A stretch of 13,422 bases of DNA from Candidatus Omnitrophota bacterium (GTDB taxonomy: Bacteria > Ratteibacteria > UBA8468 > MWAK01): contig JAPLMK010000041.1 of assembly GCA_026387085.1 (NCBI GenBank), positions 12,519 through 25,940 on the forward strand. Reading direction: 5' to 3'. A model generated the notes under the pieces. The model saw only the letters and a list, made by a program, of their open reading frames with translations. It ran no database searches and had not been told where the DNA came from. A program made the position numbers and the translations under genes. Below, one piece after another: positions 1 to 6,301 of the stretch (position 1 is the first letter of the stretch; every line of letters starts with the position of its first letter).

Positions 1-802
1 ATTCCAGCACGCTATAATTAGCGTATTTTAACCCGTGCATTCCCAGCATGCCGGAAAAAAGCGGGTCATCGGCCGGAAAAGAGCCCAGGCCCATCATGGT
101 AAGAACTACCGGTATCCCGGTCTTATGCGCGAATTCAATCAGTTCCCGGCTGGCCCGGCTGAGAATTACACCGCCGCCGGCATAAATTATCGGCCGTTTG
201 GCAGAAGAAATAAGTTCCGCCGCTTTCTTAATCTGGCGCGAGTGCCCTTCCATCTGGGGCCGATAGGTCTTAAGTTCTACTTTATGCGGATAAACAAATT
301 CTGTCTCCGCCCGTTGAACATCGCTGGGAAAATCAATCAGCACCGGACCGGGCCGGCCGGAAGTTGCCACGTAAAACGCTTCTTTTATGGTCTTGGCTAA
401 TTCACGCACGTCCTTAACCAAATAATTATTTTTAGTAACCGGCCTGGTAATGCCCGTAGTGTCGGCTTCCTGAAACGCGTCATTGCCGATAAGATGGGTG
501 GGAACCTGGCCGGTAATCGCAATCATCGGAATGGAATCCATGTAGGCCGTGGCAAGACCGGTAACCAGGTTGGTGGCTCCGGGCCCGCTGGTTGCCACAC
601 AGACCCCGACCTTACCGGTTGCCCGGGCATAACCATCAGCCATGTGGGCGGCCGCCTGTTCGTGCCTGGTAAGGATTAACTCTATCTCTTTTTGCTGATA
701 AAGCGCGTCAAAAAAATGGATAATCTGCCCTCCGGGTATCCCGAAAAGGTATTTCACCCCTTCTTTCTTTAAGGCCTCAACCAGAATTTGGGAACCATTC
801 AT
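1..802 (-). CDS. ilvB: Acetolactate synthase large subunit, N-terminal part (gene runs off the window)
   Basis: Thiamine-diphosphate enzyme that condenses two pyruvates to acetolactate (or pyruvate and 2-oxobutyrate to acetohydroxybutyrate), the first common step of valine, leucine and isoleucine synthesis. I translated the complement from the ATG at 802. It opens MNGSQILVEALKKEGVKY, then has FGIPGG (about residues 20-25), the catalytic glutamate in TRHEQAAAHMADGYARATG (E48), SGPGATNLVTG, the AITGQVP segment, FQEAD and PVTKNNYLV, and enters the central domain with AKRPIIYAGGGV. That is 267 of an expected 550-600 residues. The FAD/cofactor C-terminal half lies beyond base 1. An in-frame TGA at 815-817 makes ATG 802 the only good start. 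No Shine-Dalgarno is visible, and a palindromic repeat ends only 10 nt upstream. It follows leuC in the same direction after 172 bp. No ilvN is visible; it could lie past the window edge. Confidence 0.95.
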   Translation of the reverse strand, partial: MNGSQILVEALKKEGVKYLFGIPGGQIIHFFDALYQQKEIELILTRHEQAAAHMADGYARATGKVGVCVATSGPGATNLVTGLATAYMDSIPMIAITGQVPTHLIGNDAFQEADTTGITRPVTKNNYLVKDVRELAKTIKEAFYVATSGRPGPVLIDFPSDVQRAETEFVYPHKVELKTYRPQMEGHSRQIKKAAELISSAKRPIIYAGGGVILSRASRELIEFAHKTGIPVVLTMMGLGSFPADDPLFSGMLGMHGLKYANYSVLE

Positions 803-812
803 AAGATTTATT

Positions 813-909
813 TGTCATTCTGAACCCTTCGCGTTGCTCAAGAGTAAACTCCGTGAAGAATCTCGTTGTTGAAGTATGAGATCCTTCGCAATCCCGGCTC
901 AGGATGACA
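813..909. repeat. Palindromic intergenic repeat, family 1 copy A
   Basis: This 97-bp element has terminal inverted repeats TGTCATTCTGA (813-823) and TCAGGATGACA (899-909), and an inner inverted pair GAAGAATCTC / GAGATCCTTC. The same layout recurs at 6868-6939 and 11108-11177. It sits between leuC and ilvB, with its edge 10 nt before the ilvB ATG. No open frame of interest is inside. It could be a MITE-like element or a structured intergenic repeat. No transposase is visible in the window. Confidence 0.85.
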
Positions 910-974
910 TATTAATTTCATTTCAGTCCCGACACCATAAAAACAGGCGCGCCGACTGTTCTGTTAAAATTTTC

Positions 975-2219
975 CTACGCTTCCTTTATCTCCCCGGCCA
1001 CCGCGCTGGCGGCCACCGTCGCCGGTGAAGCCAGATAAATCTCCGCTTTCGGATTACCCATCCGCCCTAGAAAATTACGATTAGCAGTAGAGATAACAAC
1101 CTCTCCGTCCGCCGGAACACCGTTATGAGTTCCCACGCACGGTCCGCAACCGGGTGTGACCAATATGGCTCCGGCAGCCACCAAGCGTTGGATTATGCCC
1201 TCCGCTATCGCTTCAAGCAAAATCCGCCGGCTGCCCGGCGCAACAATCAACCGGCAGGCCGGATTAACCTTTCGGTTTCCGATAACCCGGTCGGCTATCC
1301 GCAGGTCCTCCAACCGTCCGTTGGTGCACGTACCGATAAAGGCCTGGTTGATTTTTAGACCCGCCTTTTCTTTAACCGGACAAACATTATCAACCTTATG
1401 CGGAACCGCAATCTGGGGAGTCAACTCCGACAAGTCAAGCGAAATCACAGTAAACCCTGCGTCCGGGTCCGAAGAGACCGGAGAAGATTCATCCCGGGAA
1501 ACACCGTGAGCGCCCAACCACTGAAAGGTCTTTTCGTCGGCCTCAAAAATACACGTCTTGGCGCCGGCCTCCATCGCCAGATTGGCAATCGTAAAACGAC
1601 CGTCAATAGAAAGTTCATCTATAACCGGCCCGGTTGGCTCCAAGTTCTTGTAATTGCCTCCGCCGGCCGTAAGATTTTTAATTAAAAAAAGCGCCACATC
1701 TTTCGCGTAAGTTCCTTCCGGCAGCCGGCCGGAAAGTTGAATGCGAATCGTCTCCGGCACCTTAAACCATAATTTGCCGCTGATAATGGTTGCGGCCAAA
1801 TCGGTAGAACCAACACCGGTGGCAAAAGCGTTCAGGGCGCCGCTGGTCGGCGTATGGCTGTCCGCTCCGACAATTAACCCGCCGCATTTTACAAAACCTT
1901 CTTCCGAAACCAGGATATGACAAACGCCGTTTCCGCCCTCATAAAACCGGATGCCCTTTTCCGCCGCAAAAATCCGCATCATCTGGTGCAGGTTGGAAAC
2001 ACCCATATTCGGGCTGGGCGCGCTGTGGTCTACAAAAAAAGCGGTCCGGTCCGGGCTGGAAACCCCTTTACCGGACATCTTTCGAAACGCTTCAATCGCC
2101 AGCGGCGCGGTGCCGTCCTGCGCAAAAGCAAAATCCACTTCCGCCAGGCAAAGTTCGCCGGCAAAAACCTTCCGGCCGCTTTTGGCGCTTAATATTTTTT
2201 CCGCAATTGTCTGTCCCAT
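975..2219 (-). CDS. leuC: 3-isopropylmalate dehydratase large subunit / homoaconitase family
   Basis: Aconitase-family [4Fe-4S] hydro-lyase large subunit that isomerises 2-isopropylmalate to 3-isopropylmalate in leucine synthesis, normally together with LeuD. The 414-residue length fits the short LeuC2/HacA-type enzymes rather than the roughly 470-residue E. coli form. Visible motifs are VDHSAPSP (63-70), GADSHTPTSG (118-127), FATGVGSTD, the first cluster cysteine in GTCTNGR (C298), the other two in PGCGPC (C358, C361), and STANRNFLGRMG (377-388), the usual substrate-phosphate region. It starts 13 bp after the stop of the synthase gene upstream, so the two are almost certainly cotranscribed. 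The spacer shows no clear Shine-Dalgarno, which fits translational coupling. No leuD follows; the next gene is ilvB. Homoaconitase or methylthioalkylmalate-type substrates cannot be excluded from sequence alone. Confidence 0.93.
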   Translation of the reverse strand: MGQTIAEKILSAKSGRKVFAGELCLAEVDFAFAQDGTAPLAIEAFRKMSGKGVSSPDRTAFFVDHSAPSPNMGVSNLHQMMRIFAAEKGIRFYEGGNGVCHILVSEEGFVKCGGLIVGADSHTPTSGALNAFATGVGSTDLAATIISGKLWFKVPETIRIQLSGRLPEGTYAKDVALFLIKNLTAGGGNYKNLEPTGPVIDELSIDGRFTIANLAMEAGAKTCIFEADEKTFQWLGAHGVSRDESSPVSSDPDAGFTVISLDLSELTPQIAVPHKVDNVCPVKEKAGLKINQAFIGTCTNGRLEDLRIADRVIGNRKVNPACRLIVAPGSRRILLEAIAEGIIQRLVAAGAILVTPGCGPCVGTHNGVPADGEVVISTANRNFLGRMGNPKAEIYLASPATVAASAVAGEIKEA

Positions 2220-2232
2220 GGATGATATTATC

Positions 2233-3462
2233 TTACGGAGACATCGTCATCAGCAAAGTTGCTTCTTCCGGGTAGGCAGCAATAAATTTAAGTTCGTCTT
2301 CCACCAGGGGCTTCTGGGTATGGACATTGGCGTAACGGACTAAATCCAGGATGCGCCTTGCCTCTTCCTCATCCTTAAACTCAATTTCCATCTTCCCGTA
2401 AACATTGCGAAAACCCTTAATTCCGCTATATTCTCCAACGGTAATCATCCGGCCGGTTTCAATCACTTCCGGTTCGCCCCGGCCCAGTTCTTCGTAATGA
2501 TACAGTTCGTAATTACGGGAATCCTTAAGCGCGCCGTCAACGTGAATACCGGATTCGTGGGCAAAAGCATTAGAGCCGACTCCAACCTGGTTAATCGGGA
2601 TGGGAATTCCGAAAGCATAGGAAGCGTATTTTGTCAGTTTCCAGGCCATCGTCAAATCAACCGCTTCGTCTAATTGATATTTATCGGCAAAGCCGGAGGC
2701 CTTTTTAAGCGCCAGGATTACCGAAACTAAATCAGCATTCCCGCAACGTTCTCCCAGACCATTGACTGTTGTATTAATGTAAGCATCAACACCGGCATCT
2801 ACCGCGGCTTTCGCTCCGGCAATGCTGGCCGCAACCGCCAAACCCAGGTCATTATGGCAATGAAGTTCAATGGGAATCTTCACCTTTTCGGCAACGTAGG
2901 CAATCCGGTCATAGATACTAAAGGGACTGTCATAACCGAGCGTATCGCAATAACGAAGGCGGGCCGCGCCGTTTTCTTTGGCCGCGTTGCCAAAATCAAC
3001 CAGGTAATCAAGGTCTGTCCGGGAAGCATCCTCGGCGTTTACGCCGATTGTTTTTACGCCTCCGGCTTTGGCGGTTTTTAAGGCCTCCACCATCTTCTTA
3101 ATGACATCCTGGCGCGTAATTTTACCCATGAACTTTCCCTGAATCATCTGGTCGGACGTGGAGATGGAGATATTAATATTTTCAATCGGAACATTCTGCA
3201 GGGCCTCTTCTACGTCCTGCTTAATGGCGCGCAACCAGCCGGAAATAACCATCGGAGCCAAAACACCCTTTTTAACCAGGGAAAGATTTGCCTTCAGATA
3301 ATTAATTTCATGCCGGGTAACCGGAAAACCCATTTCGCTCTGAAAAATACCCATCTTGTTCAGAAAAATATTAATGAGCGTTTTCTGGAGTTTTGCCAGC
3401 GCCAGGCGCGATGTCTGGACCCCATCCCGGTTAGTTACATCAATAATATAAATTTTAGCCAT
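2233..3462 (-). CDS. 2-isopropylmalate synthase / homocitrate synthase family enzyme
   Basis: HMGL-like TIM-barrel enzyme expected to condense acetyl-CoA with a 2-oxoacid. With leuC next to it, 2-isopropylmalate synthesis is the natural reading. Motifs (numbering from ATG 3462): DVTNRDGVQ (8-16), replacing the common DTTLRDGEQ; QSEMGFP (about 41-47); STSDQMIQGKFMGK; NAEDASRTD; the metal-binding HCHNDLG (H201 and H203); NGLGERCGNAD; and FAHESGIHVDG in the subdomain after the barrel. The chain has 409 residues. The roughly 130-residue leucine-sensing domain of LeuA is absent, so feedback inhibition of the usual kind is not expected. Start choice: GGAGG lies 5 nt before ATG 3462, whereas the GTG at 3466-3468 is part of that ribosome-binding site. 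Homocitrate, citramalate or Re-citrate synthesis are real alternatives. Confidence 0.85.
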   Translation of the reverse strand: MAKIYIIDVTNRDGVQTSRLALAKLQKTLINIFLNKMGIFQSEMGFPVTRHEINYLKANLSLVKKGVLAPMVISGWLRAIKQDVEEALQNVPIENINISISTSDQMIQGKFMGKITRQDVIKKMVEALKTAKAGGVKTIGVNAEDASRTDLDYLVDFGNAAKENGAARLRYCDTLGYDSPFSIYDRIAYVAEKVKIPIELHCHNDLGLAVAASIAGAKAAVDAGVDAYINTTVNGLGERCGNADLVSVILALKKASGFADKYQLDEAVDLTMAWKLTKYASYAFGIPIPINQVGVGSNAFAHESGIHVDGALKDSRNYELYHYEELGRGEPEVIETGRMITVGEYSGIKGFRNVYGKMEIEFKDEEEARRILDLVRYANVHTQKPLVEDELKFIAAYPEEATLLMTMSP

Positions 3463-3479
3463 TAACACCTCCCGAAATC

Positions 3480-3583
3480 AGTATACGGTATACAGTAGAC
3501 GGTATACAGGGAACCGCAGGGATATTTAAAATCATTTTAATCTTTTCCCTCGTGTGCTTGCCTACTGTATGCTGTATGCTATA
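3480..3583. repeat. Inverted repeat built from GTATAC-like units between rplM and the synthase gene
   Basis: The left arm at 3480-3507 contains three GTATAC units and ACAGTAGACGG. The right arm at 3562-3583 reads CTACTGTATGCTGTATGC, and its complement (GCATACAGCATACAGTAG) resembles the left arm. About 55 bp of apparently non-coding DNA lies between the arms. The right arm includes the stop codon of rplM (TAG at 3579-3581). This looks like an intergenic mobile or variable repeat of a different family from the TGTCATT repeats. Confidence 0.65.
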
Positions 3584-3971
3584 TTTTAATTGGCTTCTGC
3601 GATGCGTAAGGATGTTCGGAACCAGAATAAACTTTTAATTTCTTAAAAATATTTTCGGCCAGCCGGTTCTTGGGAAGCATCCCCTTCACCGCAAACTCGA
3701 TAACTCTTTCCGGCTTCTTCGCCAGTAAATTCTTCAGTTTAATCTCTTTCAATCCGCCGAGATAACCGGTATGTTTGCGGTAAAGTTTATCCTCCATCTT
3801 GTTCCCGGTCACTTTTACTTTCTCCGCGTTAATCACCACCACAAAATCACCGCAATCAATATGCGGCCGGTACTCCGGCTTCCCTTTCCCCATCAACAGA
3901 GTAGCAATCCGGGTCGCTATCCGTCCCAAGACCTTACCTTCCGCATCAATCAGATACCAGTGCCTTTCCAT
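3579..3971 (-). CDS. rplM: 50S ribosomal protein L13
   Basis: Large-subunit ribosomal protein of 130 residues (family usually about 142). From ATG 3971 the protein reads MERHWYLIDAEGKVLGRIAT, followed by the L13 signatures ATLLMGKGKPEYRPHIDCGDFVVVINAEKV, the KxYRKHTGYLGGLK segment, VKGMLPKNRL, and a short C-terminus with YSGSEHPYASQKP. The start at 3971 is preferred over an upstream ATG at 4013: GGAG sits 8 nt before it, the protein then begins exactly as the family does, and the upstream codons lie in a predicted leader hairpin. The TAG stop falls in a repeat arm. The usual cotranscribed partner rpsI (S9) is not downstream. It is divergent from tsaC across a shared promoter region. Confidence 0.96.
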   Translation of the reverse strand: MERHWYLIDAEGKVLGRIATRIATLLMGKGKPEYRPHIDCGDFVVVINAEKVKVTGNKMEDKLYRKHTGYLGGLKEIKLKNLLAKKPERVIEFAVKGMLPKNRLAENIFKKLKVYSGSEHPYASQKPIKI

Positions 3972-3982
3972 TTTAATCTCCG

Positions 3983-4015
3983 TTTTGTTGGTAGTTATAT
4001 AATAAATCAACAAAA
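3983..4015 (-). promoter_or_regulatory. Possible hairpin in the rplM leader
   Basis: In the roughly 60-nt leader of rplM, TTTTGTTG (complement of 4008-4015) can pair over 8 bp with CAACAAAA (complement of 3983-3990). The stem ends next to the CGGAG ribosome-binding site. A competing AU-rich pairing of GTTATAT with ATATAAC is also possible. Several ribosomal-protein leaders are autoregulatory, but this stem is weak and may be chance. Confidence 0.25.
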
Positions 4016-4038
4016 AATTAACGTAATATAACCTTTAA

Positions 4039-4068
4039 ATTGTATCCGAAAACCGCCTGACTTGTCAA
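4039..4068 (-). promoter_or_regulatory. Sigma70-type promoter for rplM
   Basis: On the minus strand the -35 TTGACA (complement of 4063-4068, a perfect consensus) and the -10 TACAAT (complement of 4039-4044, 5 of 6) are separated by 18 bp. Transcription would begin near 4032, giving about 60 nt of leader before the rplM ATG at 3971. The -35 box overlaps that of the opposite promoter. Confidence 0.75.
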
Positions 4069-4091
4069 AAAGTATGGAAAGAAATTATAAT
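4062..4091 (+). promoter_or_regulatory. Sigma70-type promoter for tsaC
   Basis: TTGTCA (4062-4067, 5 of 6 matches to the consensus -35) and TATAAT (4086-4091, perfect -10) are separated by 18 bp. The expected start point, about 7 nt past the -10, is at or next to the GTG start codon at 4098, so the message should have essentially no leader. The -35 hexamer shares 4063-4067 with the divergent rplM promoter. Confidence 0.75.
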
Positions 4092-4097
4092 TAAAGC

Positions 4098-4664
4098 GTG
4101 CCGACCTTAAAAGTAACCAACCGGGATGCCGCCGAAAAACTGGCGCAAACCTTTCGGGCCGGAAAAGTGGCTATCTTCCCCACCGATACTGTTTATGGCT
4201 TGGGTTGCATCCTGGAAGAAAAAGCGCTCCGGAAAATATTTAAAATTAAGAACCGGCCGCCCGACAAGCCCCTGCCCCTTTTAATCGCCGACCTTGATGA
4301 AGCCCTCTCTCTGGCTTACTTTTCGCCGGCCGCCCGGGAAGCGGCAACTAAATTCTGGCCCGGCGCAACCACCCTGGTCTTAAATTCCAGAAAAGAATTA
4401 CCATCCTGGGTATACCGGAACGGAAAGGTTGCTTTACGGATTCCAAACCATCCCTTTTTAAGGGAAGTAATCCGTCGGCTCGGACAAAATATCGTCGGTA
4501 CCAGTGCCAACCTCTCCGGTGAAGAACCAGCCGGCTCTGTTGCGGAAATTTCGGCAAAAATCCTGGCTGAGGTAGACCTGGTTATCGATGGAGGAGACAT
4601 TCCGGGTAAGGCCTCAGTCGTATACGACTACACCGGCCCAAAACCAGTAATTATTAGAACTTAA
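4098..4664 (+). CDS. tsaC: L-threonylcarbamoyladenylate synthase (YrdC/Sua5 family, short form)
   Basis: Makes threonylcarbamoyl-AMP from threonine, bicarbonate and ATP, the activated donor for t6A37 of ANN-decoding tRNAs. The 188 residues match the single YrdC-domain TsaC type; the C-terminal Sua5 domain is absent. Motifs: PTDTVYGLG (28-36), KNRPPDKPL (51-59, the usual KxRxxxKPL), WPGATT (87-92), VALRIPNHP (111-119) and GTSANLSG (134-141). The start is GTG 4098. An in-frame TAA at 4092-4094 bars any upstream start, and no methionine occurs later in the protein. There is no convincing ribosome-binding site, and a strong -10 box ends 6 nt upstream, so translation from a leaderless message is inferred. 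rpiB follows in the same direction after an 87-bp gap holding two hairpins. Confidence 0.93.
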   Translation: MPTLKVTNRDAAEKLAQTFRAGKVAIFPTDTVYGLGCILEEKALRKIFKIKNRPPDKPLPLLIADLDEALSLAYFSPAAREAATKFWPGATTLVLNSRKELPSWVYRNGKVALRIPNHPFLREVIRRLGQNIVGTSANLSGEEPAGSVAEISAKILAEVDLVIDGGDIPGKASVVYDYTGPKPVIIRT

Positions 4665-4670
4665 TGCTCG

Positions 4671-4733
4671 TCATTCCCGCATATATTAAGCGGGAATCCA
4701 GTTTATAATGTAGCGCGAGGTTTTCAACCTCGC
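4671..4733. repeat. Two short hairpin repeats between tsaC and rpiB
   Basis: The first is ATTCCCGC (4673-4680), a 9-nt loop, then GCGGGAAT (4690-4697). It is the core of the TGTCATTCCCGC...GCGGGAATCC repeat also seen at 11403-11431. The second is GCGAGGTT (4715-4722), loop TTC, then AACCTCGC (4726-4733), an 8-bp stem. Neither is followed by a T run, so a simple intrinsic terminator is unlikely. The rpiB ribosome-binding site (GGGGG) lies just beyond. Confidence 0.7.
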
Positions 4734-4751
4734 CAACCAAACGGGGGTATT

Positions 4752-5195
4752 ATGAAGATTGCCATCGCCAGCGACCACGCCGGATTTAACCTGAAGATTG
4801 AAATTAAGGAAAAATTAATCAAGGAAGGTTATGAAGTTTTGGATTTTGGCACCGACTCCGAAAAAAGCGTGGACTACCCGTCATTCGGCCTGGCCGGCGC
4901 CAGGGCGGTTATCGCAAAAAAAGCTGATTATGCCATCCTCCTTTGCGGAACCGGATTGGGGATGGCCATCATGGCTAACAAGGTAAAAGGAATCCGCGCC
5001 GTGCCCTGCAACGACCTTTTTTCCGTAAAACTGACCCGCAGCCACAACAACGCCAACGTCCTCTGTCTGGGCGGTCGAACTCTGGGCCCGGACCTTGCCT
5101 GGGAGATAGTATTCACTTTTCTAAACACGCCATTTGCCGGCGGCCGTCACCTGCGCCGAATCAATGAAATCAAAGAACTGGAAAAAACCTGCTAA
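4752..5195 (+). CDS. rpiB: Ribose 5-phosphate isomerase B
   Basis: LacAB/RpiB-family isomerase that interconverts ribose 5-phosphate and ribulose 5-phosphate in the non-oxidative pentose phosphate pathway (some members act on allose 6-phosphate). The 147-residue length is typical. Visible motifs are MKIAIASDHAGFNLK with the active-site DHAG (8-11), VDYPSFG (40-46), the catalytic-cysteine loop LCGTGLGMAIMANK (C65), KGIRAVPCND, and SHNNANVLCLGGR with the conserved histidine (H98). A GGGGG ribosome-binding site lies 5 nt upstream of the ATG. In most bacteria with this layout it is unlinked in function to tsaC, so cotranscription may be incidental. Telling it from the LacA/LacB galactose-6-phosphate isomerases relies on the lone gene and the Cys65 motif. 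Confidence 0.95.
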   Translation: MKIAIASDHAGFNLKIEIKEKLIKEGYEVLDFGTDSEKSVDYPSFGLAGARAVIAKKADYAILLCGTGLGMAIMANKVKGIRAVPCNDLFSVKLTRSHNNANVLCLGGRTLGPDLAWEIVFTFLNTPFAGGRHLRRINEIKELEKTC

Positions 5196-5228
5196 ACGGC
5201 GCCAAGCAAAACCTGGTAATTATAAATT

Positions 5229-5252
5229 CCCTCTCCCCCGCAGGGGAGAGGG
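5229..5252. repeat. GC-rich hairpin repeat between rpiB and the convergent isomerase gene
   Basis: CCCTCTCCCC (5229-5238), loop CGCA, GGGGAGAGGG (5243-5252) form a perfect 10-bp stem, followed by GCGCGGGTGAGGGGG. Repeats with this wording recur in many genomes. It lies between convergent genes and could slow or stop transcription from either side, but no T run follows. Confidence 0.6.
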
Positions 5253-5317
5253 CGCGGGTGAGGGGGAAATATAAATGTAGTTGCCACAAACTTGGATGGC
5301 GTTTTTAAAAACTCCCG

Positions 5318-6283
5318 TTACGCCCACCAGACCGCGCCCGGTGGTTCCGAAAGAATAACATCCTTCAGGAAAGCAACTGCCTTGAGAAATCCCTCGCGTC
5401 CGGAAAGAAGGCTGTCTTCGTGTTCAATAGAAAGGACTCCGTCGTAACCTGCCATCCGTAAAGCGCTAACCAGGTCTTTCCAAAAATCTTGGGCATGGCC
5501 GTAACCTACCGTCCGGAAGATCCAACTGCGGTTTGCCTCGTCAGAATAATGTTTAGTATCCAAAACACCGTTTACCGAAGTGTTAGCCAGGTCAACCCGG
5601 CAATCCTTGGCGTGAGTATGGTAAATTGCTTTGCCGAGTTTACGTACGGCCTGCACCGGGTCTATGCCTTGCCAAAAAAGATGGCTCGGGTCGAAATTAG
5701 CGCCGATTATCTCCCCGGCCTCTTTCCTAAGTTTCAAAAGGGTCTCCGGATTATAAACCACAAAGCCGGGATGCATCTCCAGCGCAACCTGGGTCACGCC
5801 ATGGTCGGCCGCGAATTTTACCTCTTTTGTCCAGAAAGGAACAACTTTTTCCTCCCACTGCCAGGCAACCGTCTTGCTAAAATCATCCGGCCAGGGACAG
5901 GTTACCCAGTTGGGTGTCAGGTCCTTCGGCCCGCCGCCCGGACAACCGGAAAAAGTATTGATGGTCTTTAATCCCAACGCTTCCGCCAGTCGAATCGTCT
6001 TGTGCTGTCCGGCGACGTGCGCTTCCGCAATATCCTTATCCGGATGCAGGGGATTACCATGACAGGAAAGCGCCGAGATAATCAAACCGCGCCTGATAAC
6101 CGCTTCCTTCAATTTCCTGGCCTTAGCCGGACTGGCCAAAAGCTCATCCAGGTCACAATGAGGGCTTTTAGCATAATTAGCAACGCCGATTTCCACCGCT
6201 TCGCATCCGACTTCTTTCACATAATCAAGCGTCTCTTCAAAACTCTTATCGCTGAAAAGCGATATTAAAACGCCCAATTTCAT
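5318..6283 (-). CDS. Sugar phosphate isomerase/epimerase-family protein (xylose isomerase-like TIM barrel)
   Basis: A cytoplasmic TIM-barrel protein of 321 residues in the AP-endonuclease-2/IolE-like superfamily, whose members isomerise or epimerise sugars or inositols. It opens MKLGVLISLFSDKSFEETLDYVKEVGCEAVEIG, the usual first strand and helix. Likely metal ligands, placed as in the family, are E169 (ALEMHPG), D198 (NFDPSH), H224 (YHTHAKD) and E287 (SIEHED). Residues 109-135 form a loop rich in G and P typical of a subgroup whose substrate I cannot name. GGAGG lies about 5 nt before ATG 6283, and the gene starts 18 bp after rfbC, so they form an operon. That link hints at nucleotide- or surface-sugar metabolism, but is only context. 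Confidence 0.8.
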   Translation of the reverse strand: MKLGVLISLFSDKSFEETLDYVKEVGCEAVEIGVANYAKSPHCDLDELLASPAKARKLKEAVIRRGLIISALSCHGNPLHPDKDIAEAHVAGQHKTIRLAEALGLKTINTFSGCPGGGPKDLTPNWVTCPWPDDFSKTVAWQWEEKVVPFWTKEVKFAADHGVTQVALEMHPGFVVYNPETLLKLRKEAGEIIGANFDPSHLFWQGIDPVQAVRKLGKAIYHTHAKDCRVDLANTSVNGVLDTKHYSDEANRSWIFRTVGYGHAQDFWKDLVSALRMAGYDGVLSIEHEDSLLSGREGFLKAVAFLKDVILSEPPGAVWWA

Positions 6284-6301
6284 TCAAGCCTCCGTTTATT
6301 T

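Noticed and set aside
35..679. Plus-strand frames at 35-400 and 494-679
   Set aside because: They lie opposite the clear ilvB coding sequence and show no family features.
3480..3583. CRISPR-like array from the repeated GTATAC units, or from the TGTCATT repeats
   Set aside because: Units are short, unevenly spaced and palindromic, spacers are not uniform, and no cas gene is present.
3972..4013. Upstream ATG at 4013 as the start of rplM
   Set aside because: The 14 extra residues are not family-like and lie in the leader, and the ATG at 3971 has a good ribosome-binding site.
5229..5252. Intrinsic terminator after rpiB
   Set aside because: The stem is strong but no T tract follows on either strand, and the same wording is common as a dispersed repeat.
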